Assembly: GCA_003857395.1 (NCBI GenBank)
Contig: RPRC01000279.1
Location: 1 to 7,448 of the forward strand
Reading direction: 5' to 3'
Source of the DNA: Geobacter sp.
Lineage (GTDB): Bacteria; Desulfobacterota; Desulfuromonadia; Geobacterales; Geobacteraceae
DNA: 7,448 nucleotides
Position numbers and translations under genes: made by a program. The notes beneath the pieces were generated by a model, which had not been told where the DNA came from, ran no database searches, and worked only from the letters and a program-made list of their open reading frames with translations. Shown here piece by piece: positions 6,064 through 7,448 of this stretch (position 1 is the first letter of the stretch; the number at the start of each line of letters is the position of its first letter).

Positions 6064-6101
6064 AAAACAGGTTGTCATCTTTTGCGATGCCAACCTGTTT
6101 T
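6064..6101 (-). terminator. Rho-independent terminator of the fibronectin-domain gene
   Basis: AAAACAGGTTG (6064-6074) pairs perfectly with CAACCTGTTTT (6091-6101). After one mismatch the inner CATC/GATG adds four pairs around a 6-nt loop. On the minus strand the stem ends in CAGGTTTT and runs into TTTTTGTTT, the U-tract. It lies about 115 nt beyond the stop codon at 6217. On the plus strand only a short T-run follows, so activity there would be weaker. Confidence 0.85.
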
Positions 6102-6123
6102 CATCAACAATGAATTGTCGAGA

Positions 6124-6186
6124 CTTGTTTTTCGGGTGCCGAAAGGCCCAGTTTGCCCACGGCCTGACGGCACCCTTGTTCACAAG
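6124..6186. other. Long interrupted hairpin in the 3' untranslated region
   Basis: GGGTGCCG (6134-6141) pairs perfectly with CGGCACCC (6168-6175). Inside, AGGCC (6144-6148) pairs with GGCCT (6161-6165); outside, CTTGT (6124-6128) pairs with ACAAG (6182-6186). Read on the minus strand, the internal loops between the outer and middle stems are purine-rich (GAACAA against GAAAA). No U-run follows, so it is not a canonical terminator. It may protect the 3' end of the fibronectin mRNA or be a dispersed repeat. I tested it by eye against c-di-GMP riboswitches and it does not fit. Confidence 0.5.
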
Positions 6187-6216
6187 TAATCTTTCCTGAT
6201 AAAGCCGGCGCTGCTG

Positions 6217-7448
6217 TTACTTCGCTACCAGGGACAGGCCGTATATTTCTTCCTCTAGCGTGAAAGTTGAGACCAGCAGATCTTTCGTGACCGACATGGT
6301 TCCGTGGAACGAAGGATCGTCTGCATCGGTAATCGTTCCTGCTGCGTTCATCAGCAAGGTAGGAGGCTCATCAATATCAACAACTTCGCTACCAATGCCG
6401 CCGAGAACGCTTTGCTCGATTGTCAATGCAGTTACGCCTGAGGAGTTGATCGTCACTGTTCCGTATTGCCAGTACTCCTCGACCCCGTCGAAGAGCGAAG
6501 CCAATTTGTAGGCTCCTGCAAGGTCGCCCATCGTGAATGTCTGGCCGGAAGTCTGGATTACGCGTAACTGGTATGAACCATCTACTTCATCCTTGGTAGT
6601 GCCGATGATCAGGCTTCTGTCAAGGGACATAAAGCCCCGGAAATACTGGTCGTCGTCGCTTGTCACTACACCATTCTCATCAATATACAGTTGTTCGGAA
6701 TCGGGTAGGTCTAACGCTCCGGTTGGACCGAAGAGGGAGGTGAGGGTGGCTACTCCGGAACCATCCATAGAACCTGCACCGTACATCCAGCCAACGTCGG
6801 TAACGTTTGTCAGCTGATGGAAAACAAATGACTTGTCGGCGAGATCGGCGTCGGAGAAATAACCGGAATCTGCAGGAGGAGCTTTTTGGAAGATCCGGAT
6901 TACCCTGATAGTATCTGACAGACTATCAGTCCCGATAATCAGCTCTTTGTTCGAGGCCATGACGTTACGGCTGTCACTCCCCGGATAGTCGCTTCCGAGC
7001 TGAACGACGTTGCCATCTGCATCAATAGTGTATTGTAAATCACCTGGAACGGGAAGAGGGTCTGGGACCCCTGAGTCTAACTCATAGTAACTGATGGCGG
7101 TGACAGCTCCTGTATCTTCATCTATGGTCATTTTCATTCTCAGCCAGTGAATCGTACTATCAGCTGTGTAAAACAGAGTGACGTACCAATCCCCCCCAAG
7201 GTTTGCCTGGGAGAAGGTCGTATGTTTTGCGGACACTTGGAGTGACACCGCACTTTCGCCGCCTGCATTGACTGCGGTCACGACGAAATAGTAGGTTGTG
7301 TTGTCATCAAGGACGCCGTCCTCAATGGTATAGGGGCTGGTGGCATCTGAAATTTTTGTTACGCCCACATCCGTCAGAGCAAAATCTGCATTTTCAGAAT
7401 AGTAGATGTTGTACGATGTTGCTCCGGACACCGGACTCCAGCTGATGG
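6217..7448 (-). CDS. Fibronectin type III domain protein with three C-terminal repeats (5' end outside window)
   Basis: 409 C-terminal residues of a probably exported or surface protein; the frame is open through the window edge, so any signal peptide is not visible. Reading from the edge, ISWSPVSGATSYNIYYS through TTYYFVVTAVNAGGES is a typical fibronectin type III domain (7448 to about 7225), with the usual Trp, Tyr and NAGGES turn. Then come three related modules of ~105-115 residues at about 7215-6877, 6858-6544 and 6537-6220. Each opens F(S/T)xxxL, has an aromatic-rich start with a W, a D/N-x-x-G-V turn, a (D/N)xxGxV/I segment and a second turn before (L/V)(I/L)(I/V)(G/S)T, and ends in hydrophobic strands. 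The protein is acidic and beta-rich, with no cysteine seen. It ends in a plain LVAK, so no PEP-CTERM or LPXTG sorting signal is present. Possibly an adhesin or matrix protein; function unknown. It is G+C-richer than the WecG-type gene and is separated from the polysaccharide unit by a terminator. Confidence 0.88.
   Translation of the reverse strand, partial: ISWSPVSGATSYNIYYSENADFALTDVGVTKISDATSPYTIEDGVLDDNTTYYFVVTAVNAGGESAVSLQVSAKHTTFSQANLGGDWYVTLFYTADSTIHWLRMKMTIDEDTGAVTAISYYELDSGVPDPLPVPGDLQYTIDADGNVVQLGSDYPGSDSRNVMASNKELIIGTDSLSDTIRVIRIFQKAPPADSGYFSDADLADKSFVFHQLTNVTDVGWMYGAGSMDGSGVATLTSLFGPTGALDLPDSEQLYIDENGVVTSDDDQYFRGFMSLDRSLIIGTTKDEVDGSYQLRVIQTSGQTFTMGDLAGAYKLASLFDGVEEYWQYGTVTINSSGVTALTIEQSVLGGIGSEVVDIDEPPTLLMNAAGTITDADDPSFHGTMSVTKDLLVSTFTLEEEIYGLSLVAK

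Noticed and set aside
6134..6175. Possible c-di-GMP (GEMM) riboswitch because of a GGGCAAAC stretch on the minus strand
   Set aside because: The second conserved GACGCAAAGCC part is missing, the stretch sits in a simple hairpin loop, and the position is downstream of a gene followed by a terminator.

Overview
The window reads as part of a surface- or exo-polysaccharide biosynthesis cluster from a Gram-negative environmental bacterium. A deltaproteobacterial (Desulfobacterota / Geobacter-like) host is my best guess. It rests on the gene families, on a repetitive fibronectin-type protein, and on two dispersed palindromic repeats that resemble elements I remember from such genomes; no database was searched. 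All seven genes I support lie on the minus strand, so transcription runs from high to low coordinates. The long plus-strand open frames are antisense shadows.

Layout in transcription order. (1) 7448-6217: C-terminal part of a probably exported protein with one fibronectin type III domain and three diverged copies of a ~105-residue module. A structured hairpin (6124-6186) and then a strong intrinsic terminator (6064-6101) close this unit. (2) A putative promoter near 5972-5999, with a 9-bp direct repeat over the predicted start point, begins the polysaccharide unit. (3) 5933-5076 and 5009-4242: two different SAM-dependent methyltransferases. (4) 4164-2968: an ATP-grasp ligase. (5) A possible internal promoter (2923-2951), then a NodB-type polysaccharide deacetylase (2869-1886). 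(6) A 98-bp palindromic repeat element (1702-1799). (7) A WecG/TagA/CpsF glycosyltransferase (1625-828), preceded by a perfect GNRA-loop hairpin in its leader. (8) A ~136-bp MITE-like element (690-825) flanked by a 9-bp direct repeat, one copy of which contains the stop codon of gene 7. (9) 562-1: N-terminal half of a family 2 glycosyltransferase that runs off the window.

Together the genes suggest glycan assembly by two glycosyltransferases plus tailoring: N- or O-deacetylation, methylation, and possibly ATP-dependent amide formation. The deacetylase could expose an amine that the neighbouring ATP-grasp ligase acylates; this is inference only. Four genes have starts that should be placed downstream of the longest possible frame (1625, 4164, 5009, 5933). 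Shine-Dalgarno position, family alignment or overlap with other features decides these.
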